NCBI RefSeq assembly: GCF_000235425.2
Contig: NZ_KI912266.1
Coordinates: forward strand, 4,720,787-4,784,786
Length of the DNA stretch: 64,000 bases
Direction: 5' to 3'
From: Pseudofrankia saprophytica
GTDB taxonomy: Bacteria > Actinomycetota > Actinomycetes > Frankiales > Frankiaceae
This document shows, piece by piece, positions 56,692-64,000 of the stretch. The notes beneath the pieces were generated by a model. It was given only the letters and a program-made list of their open reading frames with translations, did not search any database and was not told the DNA's origin. A program made the position numbers and the translations under genes. Position 1 is the stretch's first letter, and every line of letters starts with the position of its first letter.

Positions 56692-58971
56692 TCAGCGGCC
56701 CGCCGCGCCGGCCAGGGCGACGTCGAGGGTGGGTAGCACCCGCGCGGCGAGCCATCCGGGTCTGACGCCGGCCGCGCCGTCCGGCAGGCGCCGCCAGCCA
56801 AGACCGGGCGCGAGCAGGGAGAGGTCACCGGTCGCGCGCCGAACCAACGGGAACCGTTCCTCCCACCCGCCAGCATGCGGGTCGGCGCCCGCGGCGAACC
56901 CGACGACCAGCTCGGCCGGCGACGACTGACCGGCGGTGATCTCGTCCGGTCCGGTGATCGCTCCGGTCGTCAGGGCAAAGGTGTGGGTGAGCGCGCCGGC
57001 GCCATCGCTCCCGCCGGGAGGCAGGGCGGCGAGGTCCAGCGAACGGGTCTCACCCCCCAGCCGGATGTACATCCGCGCGCCGGCTCCGACGCTGGCGGGC
57101 GCGGCGGCGTTCCCCCCGGTCGCCGCCGCGGGCGGGCGGATGGTCACCCGGATCTCGACCCGGGTGCCGGTCACCTGGCGCAGCGGGACGAACGAGCCCC
57201 GGTAGCTGCCCGGGACATCCGCGTCGACGAGCTCGTCCGGTCGCAGCCGGTAGAGCGTGCGCCCGGGCATCCGCTCGGGAAGGGCGGCGACGGCGGGCCC
57301 GATGTCCGCCGCGTAGACGATGGGGCCGTCCAGCCCGGGGCTGTTGCGCAGGGTGTGGTACGGGACCTGGGTGTACCGGCTGGCCACGCCGGACGTGACG
57401 ACGACCAGCGCCGGGCCGGGCAGGTCGTCCGGGACGAGCGCGTCCAGGAAGTCGTTGCCGGCGTCGACGTTGTGCTGCACGTCGATCCTGGCCTGCAGGG
57501 TGGGCACGGTGAGCGCCACGAACCCGACCGCGGTGAGCGCGAGCGCGGTCGGTCGGACGAGGCGGGTAGGCAGGCTGGCCCGCGCCGGGCGGGCCGGGCT
57601 GCTGGCCGGGCGGGCGGCGGGCGCGGCCGCCCGCCGCGTGCGCGGCCGCCCCGGTAGCAGGGTCCAGAGCCACCGGGCGCCGGCGGCGGCGAGGATGACC
57701 AGGGGCGTGAACCCGGCCAGGTGGTAGTGCGGGCCGAGGCCGTTGCGCAGGCCCGGCACGGCGAACGCCGAGCCCCACCAGAAGAAGTAGCCGGCCAGCA
57801 CCGCGGCGGTCGTCGCGAGGAGCAGCAGGCGTTCGGGGCGTCGCCGGGGGGCCAGCAGGCCGACGGCGGCGAGAGCGACCAGTCCCAGGCCGCCGAAATA
57901 CCAGCTCGGTGCCGCGCCCAGGGTGTCCCAAAGGGCCTGTTCGGCCGCATGCCGGGTGAACAGGAAGCTCGGTTCGGTGGGCAGGATGCGCCGCGCGCCG
58001 AAGCCGAAGGTGTCCAGCGGGTCCGAGGCCGACAGCGGCAGCCGCAGCGGCGATCCCGTCACGTGCCAGCAGTAGGCCAGCAGGACGGCGACCAGCGGCG
58101 CGGCGCCGAGGGCGGCCCAGGCCGAGCGGGTCAGCAGCCTCCGGGGGGTCCGCCGCTGCCGCGCGGCCACGAAGAGCACCAGGGGCAACATGACGAGGAC
58201 CACGTCGTACGGCCGGTTGAGCAGCGCGAACCCGACGAGCGCGCCGCCACCGATGAGCGCCGGTCGTGATCCGGTACGGGCCCCGCGTAGCAGGAGGGCA
58301 CTGGCCAGCGTGAGCACTGCCGCGCAGCAGGCGTAGGCGAGCGGAAGAGCCGTGTGCAGCAGGACCAGCGGCGAGAGCGCGAGGAGCACGGCGGCCACGA
58401 GGGCCGTCCAGACGTCGTCGAACAGCTCGCGGGCGAGCAGGTAGGCGCCGATGACCCAGCAGGCCGCGACCGCCGCGGGAGCGACGGTCATCGTGCCGAA
58501 CAGCGCCTGGGAGACGGCGAGCAGCGCGGGCCAGCCCGGCAGGTACTTGGTGAAGACATGGTTGCCGTGGACGCCGGTCAGCCACGGCTGGAAGAACGGC
58601 TCCACCACCCGCGCGTCCAGCGTGAGCCGGCCGTCGAGCAGCATCCGCGCCTGCAGGACGTAGGCGGCCTCGTCGGCGTCGCCGGAACCGCGTGGGTAGA
58701 GGAAGGCCTGCAACAGGAGGCTGCCGACGAAGGAGCAGAGCGCCAGCAGCAGGACCGCCGCGGCCGGTGCGCCGATCCGGATCCGCCGGAGCCCCCGACG
58801 CCCTTGGAACGCCTGAAGCTGGAGCCCCTGAAGCCCACGGAGCCCTCGGGGACGCGGCGGGAGGTCCTGAGCCGGTCCGCCGGGCCCGGTCCGGGCGTCG
58901 ACCGGTCCGGGCTGTGCCGGAATACCTGACTCGGGGGCGACCGCTTCGGGTGCTGACGAGTCGATGGTCAT
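56692..58971 (-). CDS. GT-C membrane glycosyltransferase (GT39/ArnT-like)
   Basis: A 759-residue polytopic protein. A cytoplasmic N-terminus contains a glycine/leucine/glutamine/arginine stretch (PRGLRGLQGLQLQAFQGRRG). About 10-12 membrane helices follow. The first extracellular loop carries the acidic pair (RGSGDADEAAYVLQARMLLD) that GT-C enzymes use to bind a metal and a polyprenyl-phosphate sugar; HLAGFTPLVILAAAGARWLW and LTAVGFVALTVPTLQARIDV are typical. A soluble beta-rich domain of about 200 residues ends the protein, on the outer face. It probably transfers mannose or another sugar from a lipid donor to an envelope glycan or lipid; target unknown. ATG 58971 is taken as start. Confidence 0.85.
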   Translation of the reverse strand: MTIDSSAPEAVAPESGIPAQPGPVDARTGPGGPAQDLPPRPRGLRGLQGLQLQAFQGRRGLRRIRIGAPAAAVLLLALCSFVGSLLLQAFLYPRGSGDADEAAYVLQARMLLDGRLTLDARVVEPFFQPWLTGVHGNHVFTKYLPGWPALLAVSQALFGTMTVAPAAVAACWVIGAYLLARELFDDVWTALVAAVLLALSPLVLLHTALPLAYACCAAVLTLASALLLRGARTGSRPALIGGGALVGFALLNRPYDVVLVMLPLVLFVAARQRRTPRRLLTRSAWAALGAAPLVAVLLAYCWHVTGSPLRLPLSASDPLDTFGFGARRILPTEPSFLFTRHAAEQALWDTLGAAPSWYFGGLGLVALAAVGLLAPRRRPERLLLLATTAAVLAGYFFWWGSAFAVPGLRNGLGPHYHLAGFTPLVILAAAGARWLWTLLPGRPRTRRAAAPAARPASSPARPARASLPTRLVRPTALALTAVGFVALTVPTLQARIDVQHNVDAGNDFLDALVPDDLPGPALVVVTSGVASRYTQVPYHTLRNSPGLDGPIVYAADIGPAVAALPERMPGRTLYRLRPDELVDADVPGSYRGSFVPLRQVTGTRVEIRVTIRPPAAATGGNAAAPASVGAGARMYIRLGGETRSLDLAALPPGGSDGAGALTHTFALTTGAITGPDEITAGQSSPAELVVGFAAGADPHAGGWEERFPLVRRATGDLSLLAPGLGWRRLPDGAAGVRPGWLAARVLPTLDVALAGAAGR

Positions 58972-59196
58972 CGCGACATGCCGCGTCCGGCCCTCACCAT
59001 CATGAAGGCCTCACGGCCCAACCCCGTCGTCCCCGGTCATGCGTCCGCACCATCCGTCGCCCGCCTGTCCGCCGGCCCCGTCTCACGGCATCCGTAACAA
59101 CCAGCGCATTCGCGCCAACTGGGATGATAGAGAGTGCGCCAGTCCAGGCAGGAGAGGGTTCCTCCGGCCGGAAGCCGCGCGAACGCCGGGTTTCGA

Positions 59197-59712
59197 TCAG
59201 GCGAACAGCCGCCCGCGGGACGAAGATCGCGGGCGGTCGGCAGAGTCGGGATTGCGGGTGGCGATCGCGGCGTTCAGTGCGGTGGCGAAGCCGGTCCAGG
59301 CCACATACGGCAGCAGCGCCGCCGCGGCTGGCCGGTCGGCCCGCCAGGCGCACGCCAGCAGCGCCAGGTTGGCCGCGTCCAGCGCGGCGATCTCAGCCAG
59401 CGCCCAGCGCGGGCGCCTGGCCCGGAAGAACAGCGGCGTCCAGCCGGCGTTCAGCGCGAGGTCGATCGCGAACACGCGCCGCAACCGCCGCCGCTGCTGC
59501 TCCTGGGCGGCACCATCCAGCGCACGGGCGCCGGCGAACGCGATCAGCGCGTACAGCGGGGTCCAGACGGCGGGGAACGCCGCCGGAGGCGGCTGCCAGG
59601 CGGGTTTGTCCAGAGTCCGGTACCAGTTGGAGTCAGGGCTGGTGGCGACGGCGCCGAGGGCGGCGGCGCCCGCCGTGGCCAGGCCGGTCCTGACGAGAGT
59701 CGGAACGCTCAT
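59197..59712 (-). CDS. TspO/MBR-family tryptophan-rich sensory protein
   Basis: A 171-residue membrane protein with five hydrophobic helices. The family signature is WYRTLDKPAWQPPPAAFPAV, followed by WTPLYALIAFAGARAL (about residues 29-65). LNAGWTPLFFRARRPRW and YVAWTGFATALNAAIATRNP cover the later helices. TspO proteins bind porphyrins and cholesterol-like ligands and help in stress responses. ATG 59712 is likely but lacks a strong ribosome site. Three tandem 17-base repeats lie just upstream (59749-59799). It is next to Dps on the same strand, 106 bases apart, which fits a stress theme. Confidence 0.92.
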   Translation of the reverse strand: MSVPTLVRTGLATAGAAALGAVATSPDSNWYRTLDKPAWQPPPAAFPAVWTPLYALIAFAGARALDGAAQEQQRRRLRRVFAIDLALNAGWTPLFFRARRPRWALAEIAALDAANLALLACAWRADRPAAAALLPYVAWTGFATALNAAIATRNPDSADRPRSSSRGRLFA

Positions 59713-59748
59713 CCTGGCCTGATACCCGGCGGACGCCCAGCATCTCCG

Positions 59749-59799
59749 GCACCGAGCATTCCCGGGCACCGAGCATTCCCGGGCACCGGGCGTCCCCGG
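59749..59799. repeat. Three 17-base tandem repeats upstream of TspO
   Basis: GCACCGAGCATTCCCGG occurs exactly at 59749-59765 and 59766-59782, and with three changes at 59783-59799. They occupy most of the Dps/TspO gap. They may be regulatory sites for TspO or a slippage-derived repeat. Confidence 0.85.
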
Positions 59800-59818
59800 A
59801 CATCGGGCCCGGACTAGG

Positions 59819-60286
59819 TCAGATCATCGCCTGGAACATCCAGTGCTGCATCTCCAGCTCCTTGAGCGCACCGATGATCAGGTCCTGGGTGACGGGGTCC
59901 GGCTCCGCGGTGGCGTCCATCCGGCCACGCATCCGGGCGACGACCTCGGCCAGGACGTCGGTCATCAGCCGGACGACCTTCTCGTCCTGGACATAGCCGG
60001 ACTCCACGCCGTGGATCTGACCGCGGTGGGCGACCGTGGCCACCTGACCGTCCGGGTTCACCCCGATGGCCACCGCGCGCTCGGCCGCCAGATCGGTGTG
60101 GCGGCGGGCGACGTCGACGACCTGGTCGAGCTGGCGGTGAATCGAGCGGAAGGTCCGGCCGGTCACGTTCCAGTGCAGCTGCTTCGCGAACAGCGAGAGG
60201 TCGATCAGATCGACGACCATGGCTTCCAGGGCCTCGCCGGTTATGGTGCGCGCGTCGTCTGACAGCGGGCTGCGAATGGCACTCAT
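59819..60286 (-). CDS. dps: Dps-family DNA-binding/ferritin-like protein
   Basis: A 155-residue ferritin-like four-helix protein that forms 12-mers, binds DNA and stores iron as a peroxide defence. The ferroxidase site is shared between subunits: LHWNVTGRTFRSIHRQLDQV, then ARRHTDLAAERAVAIG (near residues 37-75), with the usual histidine, aspartate and glutamate. The rest fits in length and hydrophobic pattern. The positively charged N-terminal tail that binds DNA in E. coli Dps is short here. ATG 60286 has a strong AGGAGAGGA upstream. Confidence 0.95.
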   Translation of the reverse strand: MSAIRSPLSDDARTITGEALEAMVVDLIDLSLFAKQLHWNVTGRTFRSIHRQLDQVVDVARRHTDLAAERAVAIGVNPDGQVATVAHRGQIHGVESGYVQDEKVVRLMTDVLAEVVARMRGRMDATAEPDPVTQDLIIGALKELEMQHWMFQAMI

Positions 60287-60738
60287 GGAGTTCCTCTCCT
60301 CGCGATGGCGGTCAGGTCCTTGTCTGGAAATGCCCGCAGAGAAGATCGTTACAGCGGCCTCGTACGCGTGACGGTGACGGGCCGGTCCGACGGTTTGGTC
60401 CCGGGCTGATACCGGACTGATACCGGACTGATGGAAGTGAGGAGAGGACGATCCGGGTCGTGGCCCGGCGCCGGGGCCGCCCGTGTCGGAACACCCTGAA
60501 TGACCGGAACTCATCGCGATGGCCCTGACCGCCGAGTGCTCTCGTGCGGCACCACAGTCCCGGCAACGACCGGTCCGCCATCCCGCGTCGGCGTGTGCGG
60601 CCCAGGGGCGGTACCGGGCCGAATCGGTCCATGCCGGGCGTCGCTGACCCCACTCGACAGCCGGCTGGGGCAGACGCCCGCGACGGCCGTGTCCGGGGAG
60701 GGACGAAGACCGCATGATCCGCCGCACGGGCTCGCTGC

Positions 60739-60789
60739 GGCAGGTGGAATTGGGGTCCAGACCGGGTCTGGACCCCAATTCCACCTGCC
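60739..60789. repeat. Perfect 24-bp inverted repeat with 3-base loop
   Basis: The 24 bases at 60739-60762 are exactly mirrored at 60766-60789, with only three bases between. The left arm begins GGCAGGTGGAATTGGGG. It lies in the middle of the 750-base gap, 450 bases upstream of dps and 247 bases upstream of the 61037 gene. It has no T-run. The sequence differs from the 17-bp hairpin at 8159. Confidence 0.8.
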
Positions 60790-61023
60790 CCGAGGATCTG
60801 CTCCGTCCGCGGGCGACGATCACCGCGGGCCGCGCCGTTCGTCGGACAGTCCTCCGCGACGCGAGGCGGCTGTCCTCTGGCCCGCGATCCTCGAGGTGGT
60901 CGTCGGGCGTCGTGGCGGATGTGGCGGAGTTGGGCGGCGAGTTGACGGGCGCGGGCGAGCGGCCTGACCGATTCGGGCGGCCTGGGAGTGCGGGATCGTT
61001 GCGCCAAAACGGTCACGGGCGGC

Positions 61024-61029
61024 TAGCAT
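61024..61029 (+). promoter_or_regulatory. Putative -10 box for a leaderless mRNA
   Basis: TAGCAT at 61024-61029 is seven bases before the ATG at 61037, and no ribosome site exists. A TTGCGC lies about 19 bases further up. A leaderless transcript, common in actinomycetes, is likely. Confidence 0.4.
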
Positions 61030-61036
61030 TCGCGCC

Positions 61037-61396
61037 ATGAGCAGGTACCTGGAGAACGCTGCCCGCATGCTCGAAAAGGCCGAGAAAATGGCCGATGAGA
61101 ACGGGATTGATTCCGGTGAATATCGCGTCTGCGTGGAACTTGCCCGCGAGTACCAGAGGCTTGCCGAGATCGAGCGGGGGCAGGCCCCAGCCCATTTCCT
61201 GGCACCAGGAACACCCAGGGATGAATTACAAGGTTACTGTCCGATGTCGGGGCAGCCGCTCGCGCCCGCTTCTGCCGGCGGTATTCGGATGACCTCGGAC
61301 CGTCCTGGCGGCCGCGGCCAGGGGCGTAGCAGCGTGCTGAACTGCAACAATGGCTTCTGCGGTTTCCTGTCGACAGGGCAACCCCAGTGCGGATGA
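61037..61396 (+). CDS. Small helical, cysteine-containing protein, unknown function
   Basis: A 119-residue protein. Residues 1-45 are a strongly charged helix (MSRYLENAARMLEKAEKMAD, then SGEYRVCVELAREYQRLAEI) with coiled-coil character. The second half is glycine/proline/serine-rich and ends with three cysteines (LNCNNGFCGFLSTGQPQC). Composition and codon use are natural, and the DNA is less GC-rich than neighbours. No ribosome site precedes ATG 61037; a -10 box at 61024 suggests a leaderless message. Family unknown. The cysteines might form a metal site or disulfide. Confidence 0.65.
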   Translation: MSRYLENAARMLEKAEKMADENGIDSGEYRVCVELAREYQRLAEIERGQAPAHFLAPGTPRDELQGYCPMSGQPLAPASAGGIRMTSDRPGGRGQGRSSVLNCNNGFCGFLSTGQPQCG

Positions 61397-61482
61397 TCGA
61401 TTTTTGATCGCGCCTGTGGGTGTCGCGCGCGACGCCGCTCACCGCGGACGGCCGGCTGGCGAGCTGATCTGGGCCATCGCGA

Positions 61483-62760
61483 TCAGGCCTGGTCCGGTGG
61501 ATCGCGGTCGGGGGCCGCGGGCAGGGTCACGGTCACCACCAGGCCGCCGCCGTCACGGGCCTCTGCCCTGGCCGCGCCGCCGTGGGCCTCGGCCACGGAC
61601 CGGACGATCGACAGTCCGAGCCCGGCCCCCTTGGCGGTGATCAGCCGTTCGGTCGCCATCCGGTGGAACGGTTCGAACAGCGACGGGACCTCGTAGGACG
61701 CCACCGCGGGCCCGGTGTTGGACACCTCGATCTCCACCAGGCTGTCGTCCCGGGCGCGACTGGCGACCCACACCTCGCCGCCGTCGCCGATGTTGTGCCG
61801 GACGCCGTTCTCGACCAGGTTGTGCACCAGCCGCTCCAGCAGCAGCGCGTCGCCGCTCGTCGGGGCCTCGGTCGCCGACTCGTGCACGACGATCCCGGCG
61901 CGTTTCGCCTCCGGCGCGGTCTGGCCGACGACGTGGGTGACCACGTCCGCCAGATCGACGGGCCGGCGCGCGGTGATCTCCTTCTCCGAGCCCGCCAGCA
62001 GCAGCAGTCCACTGATCAGCCGCTCGTGCCGAAGGTTGATCTTCAGTAGATCGTCGCCCAGCTGCTTCACGTCCTCGGAGGCCGACCGCCGGTGCATCGC
62101 CACCTCGACGAGGGCGCGACCCACGGTGAGCGGGGTGCGCAGCTCGTGGGAGGCGTTCGCGATGAACCGGCGCTGCCCGTCGAACGACCGGTCGAGCCGT
62201 TCCACCATCGTGTCGAACGCGTCGGCCAGCTCCTTCACCTCGTCGTGCGGGCCGCGCAGGGCGATCCGCTCGTGCAGCCCCCGGTCGGCCGCCGGCGCGG
62301 CCGCGATCCGGCGGGCCGTGTCGGTGACCCGGTGCAGGGGCGCGAGGACCCGACCGGCGACCAGCCAGCCGAAGCCGGCCGCCGCGCCGCCGACCACACC
62401 CAGCGCGATCCCGCCCTGGACGAGCAGCGACCTGGTCGCCGCGCGGCGAAGCTGGTTCTGCTGGTCCCGCAGCCAGCGCTCAGCGTCCGCTCCGGTGATC
62501 AGAGTGTCGCTGCCATCCGGGGAGGACGTCTGCCTGCCGAGCGAGGTGGTGGTCGTCACGTTCCCGTTGGACTCGACCCGCTGGGCGAGCACCTTCGTCC
62601 CGGATCCGCGCATCTGCTGCTGGAACAGCGCATACGTGGCGCCGAGCAGCACCACCCCGGCGACCAGGAACAGCCCGCCGTAGATCAGCGTCAGCCTGGT
62701 CCGCAGCAGGCGGCGCCGGGACGACGACGGTCGGACGGCGGTGGCGGTGGCAGCGGTCAT
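61483..62760 (-). CDS. Two-component sensor histidine kinase
   Basis: A 425-residue membrane histidine kinase. Two transmembrane helices (LTLIYGGLFLVAGVVLLGAT at the start; LLVQGGIALGVVGGAAAGFG near residue 115) flank an extracellular loop of about 65 residues. A HAMP domain (RVLAPLHRVTDTARRIA) follows. The phosphorylated histidine is in FIANASHELRTPLTVGR. The ATPase has the N-box LVHNLVENGVRHN and the G-box GAGLGLSIVRSVAEAHGG. ATG 62760 overlaps the response regulator stop by ATGA, so both are translated together. Signal unknown. Confidence 0.95.
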   Translation of the reverse strand: MTAATATAVRPSSSRRRLLRTRLTLIYGGLFLVAGVVLLGATYALFQQQMRGSGTKVLAQRVESNGNVTTTTSLGRQTSSPDGSDTLITGADAERWLRDQQNQLRRAATRSLLVQGGIALGVVGGAAAGFGWLVAGRVLAPLHRVTDTARRIAAAPAADRGLHERIALRGPHDEVKELADAFDTMVERLDRSFDGQRRFIANASHELRTPLTVGRALVEVAMHRRSASEDVKQLGDDLLKINLRHERLISGLLLLAGSEKEITARRPVDLADVVTHVVGQTAPEAKRAGIVVHESATEAPTSGDALLLERLVHNLVENGVRHNIGDGGEVWVASRARDDSLVEIEVSNTGPAVASYEVPSLFEPFHRMATERLITAKGAGLGLSIVRSVAEAHGGAARAEARDGGGLVVTVTLPAAPDRDPPDQA

Positions 62761-63413
62761 GAGATTCGATAGCCGACGCCGGTGACGGTCTCGACAACCG
62801 GCGGGTCACCGAGCTTGCGGCGCAGTTTGAGGATGGCCAGCCGCACCGCGCCGGTCAGCGGGTCGGCGTGCTCGTCCCACGCCTTCTCCAGGAGGAACTC
62901 GGCCGACACCACGGCGCCCTTCGCCCGCAGCAGCTCGGCGAGGACGGCGAACTCCTTGCGCGACAACGGCACGTATCGGCTGTCCCGGAACACCTGCTGG
63001 CGGGCCGGGTCCAGGGTGATGCCCGCTCGGTTCAGCACCGGTGGCGCGGCCGGCCGGGCGCGCCGGCCCAGCGACTGGACCCGGGCGGCGAGTTCCGCGA
63101 CGGCGAACGGCTTGGTCAGATAGTCGTCCGCGCCAAGGTTGAGCCCGTCGACCCGGTCGGTGACCTCGGCGGCGGCGGTGAGCATCAGCACCCGGGCGGT
63201 CGCGCCGGAGGCGACCAGCTCCCGGCAGACATCGTCGCCGTGCACGGCCGGCAGGTCCCGGTCGAGCACGACCACGTCGTAGCTGTGGACGGTCAGCCGG
63301 TCCAGCGCCGCCTCGCCGTCGTACGCGACGTCCACCGCGTGTGCCTCGTCACGCAGCCACTCCGCGACCGCCTCCGCGAGCATCGGCTCGTCCTCCACCA
63401 CCAGTACCCGCAC
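62757..63413 (-). CDS. OmpR-family response regulator
   Basis: A 218-residue response regulator paired with the histidine kinase. The receiver starts VRVLVVEDEPMLAEAVAEWL; the phosphorylated Asp is in DVVVLDRDLPAVHG and the conserved Lys in DDYLTKPFAVAELA. The C-terminal winged helix ends LRRKLGDPPVVETVTGVGYR, typical of OmpR/PhoB proteins. GTG 63413 is preferred over an upstream GTG because the receiver begins directly there and a GGAG is near. It probably regulates its own operon and perhaps the divergent lipoprotein at 63645. Confidence 0.95.
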   Translation of the reverse strand: MRVLVVEDEPMLAEAVAEWLRDEAHAVDVAYDGEAALDRLTVHSYDVVVLDRDLPAVHGDDVCRELVASGATARVLMLTAAAEVTDRVDGLNLGADDYLTKPFAVAELAARVQSLGRRARPAAPPVLNRAGITLDPARQQVFRDSRYVPLSRKEFAVLAELLRAKGAVVSAEFLLEKAWDEHADPLTGAVRLAILKLRRKLGDPPVVETVTGVGYRIS

Positions 63414-63644
63414 GGCGCCACTCCGCTCATCCCGTCGACCCGCCGACACATGCTCGCCGACCACTCTGTTTCCTCACCGTTAGCGCAAGCTGATGATCTT
63501 GAAATCGCCCCGGTCGGAGGGCGGGCCACCAGCCGCCGACGGCGGCCATGGAAACGCCGGCGAAACGCCCCGGTGCGTTGCATCAGCGCTCGACCGGTCG
63601 CGACCAGCGCCGGTCGAGACAGAGCGACCTGGCAGGGAGACGAC

Positions 63645-64000
63645 GTGACGCGAAGGCTTTCCCGGCGAATGCCGACGGTTCTGGCGGCGCTGCCGCTGGC
63701 CCTCATGCTGGCCCTCGCCGGCTGCGGTTCGGGCGACGACAGCGGCACGGTGGCCTCGGCCGCCGGGGTCGGGTCCGGGGGCGCGGGCGCGGACGGAGCG
63801 ACCGACGGCGCCACCGCCACCAGCTCTCCGCGGCCGGGGGATCTGGCCGTCAAGTTCGCGCAGTGCATGCGCGAGAACGGCATCGACATGCCCGACCCGG
63901 TGGACGGCCGCATCGAGCTACGGATCGACCCGAGCACCCCGAAGGAGACCGTCGACGCGGCCATGGCGGCCTGCCGCGAGTACAGCCCGCAGGCGAACGG
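63645..64000 (+). CDS. Lipoprotein, partial (C-terminus beyond the window)
   Basis: The first 118 residues of an exported lipoprotein. The signal peptide (MPTVLAALPLALMLALAGCG) ends in a lipobox LAGC. A glycine/alanine/threonine linker follows, then the conserved motif LAVKFAQCMRENGIDMPDPV, known from actinobacterial lipoproteins that accompany HlyD/MacB-type export systems. GTG 63645 has GGGAG six bases upstream. It is divergent from the response regulator gene, so that two-component system is its likely controller. The downstream partner is outside the window. Confidence 0.8.
   Translation, partial: MTRRLSRRMPTVLAALPLALMLALAGCGSGDDSGTVASAAGVGSGGAGADGATDGATATSSPRPGDLAVKFAQCMRENGIDMPDPVDGRIELRIDPSTPKETVDAAMAACREYSPQAN

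Larger units (their letters stand above)
60287..61036. other. Long intergenic region with a perfect hairpin
   Basis: About 750 bases between dps and the 61037 gene (divergent). I find no convincing coding frame on either strand. It contains an 11-base direct repeat cluster (60405-60433, CCGGACTGATA-type words), the 24-bp perfect hairpin at 60739-60789 and the presumed dps promoter. A small RNA is possible but no canonical fold is visible. Confidence 0.5.

Noticed and set aside
60405-60433. 11-base direct repeats (CCGGACTGATA-type) as operators of dps
   Set aside because: They lie about 120 bases upstream of dps with no symmetry; they may be slippage debris. Noted only in the gap entry.
1-64000. 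Mobile elements, prophage, tRNA or rRNA genes, and CRISPR arrays
   Set aside because: I looked for transposase or integrase motifs, tRNA-like cloverleaves and regular repeat/spacer patterns and saw none that I could support.

Overview
The window is very GC-rich, densely packed bacterial DNA with frequent GTG starts, ATGA start/stop overlaps and strong third-position G/C bias. Families seen here (ECF42-type sigma factor with a DGPF/YCII partner, PadR- and TetR-controlled cassettes, BCO2-like oxidase, CYP107- and CYP125-like P450s, TspO, GH15 proteins, SHOCT proteins) fit a soil or plant-associated actinomycete. The overall flavour suggests Frankiales/Frankia relatives or another large-genome Actinomycetota, but the genus is an inference. 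I see no rRNA, tRNA, CRISPR array, transposase or replication origin. Several gene remnants show ongoing decay and rearrangement.

Layout. 1-8.2 kb: a KAS III-type ketosynthase running off the left edge, a LuxR-type regulator, a translationally coupled PLP decarboxylase/N-acetyltransferase pair, a P450 with an unusual I-helix, and RsgA. 8.4-15.7 kb: small enzymes and regulators (two VOC proteins, DGPF/YCII protein plus ECF sigma factor, TetR, DUF2071, hotdog protein, DHFR-like protein, isochorismatase-like hydrolase) and a truncated FAD monooxygenase. 15.7-22.1 kb: pyruvate oxidase, a TetR/SnoaL divergent pair with three phased operators, a patch of broken genes, and a membrane GGDEF protein with a ruined EAL domain. 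22.1-32.9 kb: a PadR/ABC/FtsX export cassette, a kinase-like/methyltransferase fusion, Lrp, an EamA-GNAT fusion, a second ABC/FtsX pair and a second membrane GGDEF protein. 32.9-44.3 kb: a Tat-exported intradiol dioxygenase-like lipoprotein, two coupled SDRs, several small proteins, trans-aconitate methyltransferase, an NmrA/Rrf2 divergent pair and a CYP125/142-like P450. 44.6-52.1 kb: LtrA, a LOV-GAF-PP2C blue-light phosphatase, a cholesterol-oxidase-like flavoprotein and a GH15 hydrolase. 52.4-64 kb: ArsR/SRPBCC, an ABC exporter half, zinc alcohol dehydrogenase, a large GT-C glycosyltransferase, TspO, Dps, a short cysteine-containing protein, a two-component system and the start of a lipoprotein.

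Genes that appear to work together: decarboxylase plus GNAT (amino acid to amine to N-acylated amine); PadR plus ABC/FtsX; the second ABC/FtsX pair; ArsR plus SRPBCC; the histidine kinase and response regulator; the two SDRs. The SDR operon and the cholesterol-oxidase-like gene, 12 kb apart, carry nearly identical 17-bp palindromes in their upstream regions, so one TetR-type repressor may control both. The most unusual signals are that shared operator, the loss of the flavin-linking histidine in the cholesterol-oxidase homologue, the phased triple operator at 18.5 kb, the two protein fusions, and two long perfect hairpins at 8.16 and 60.74 kb.
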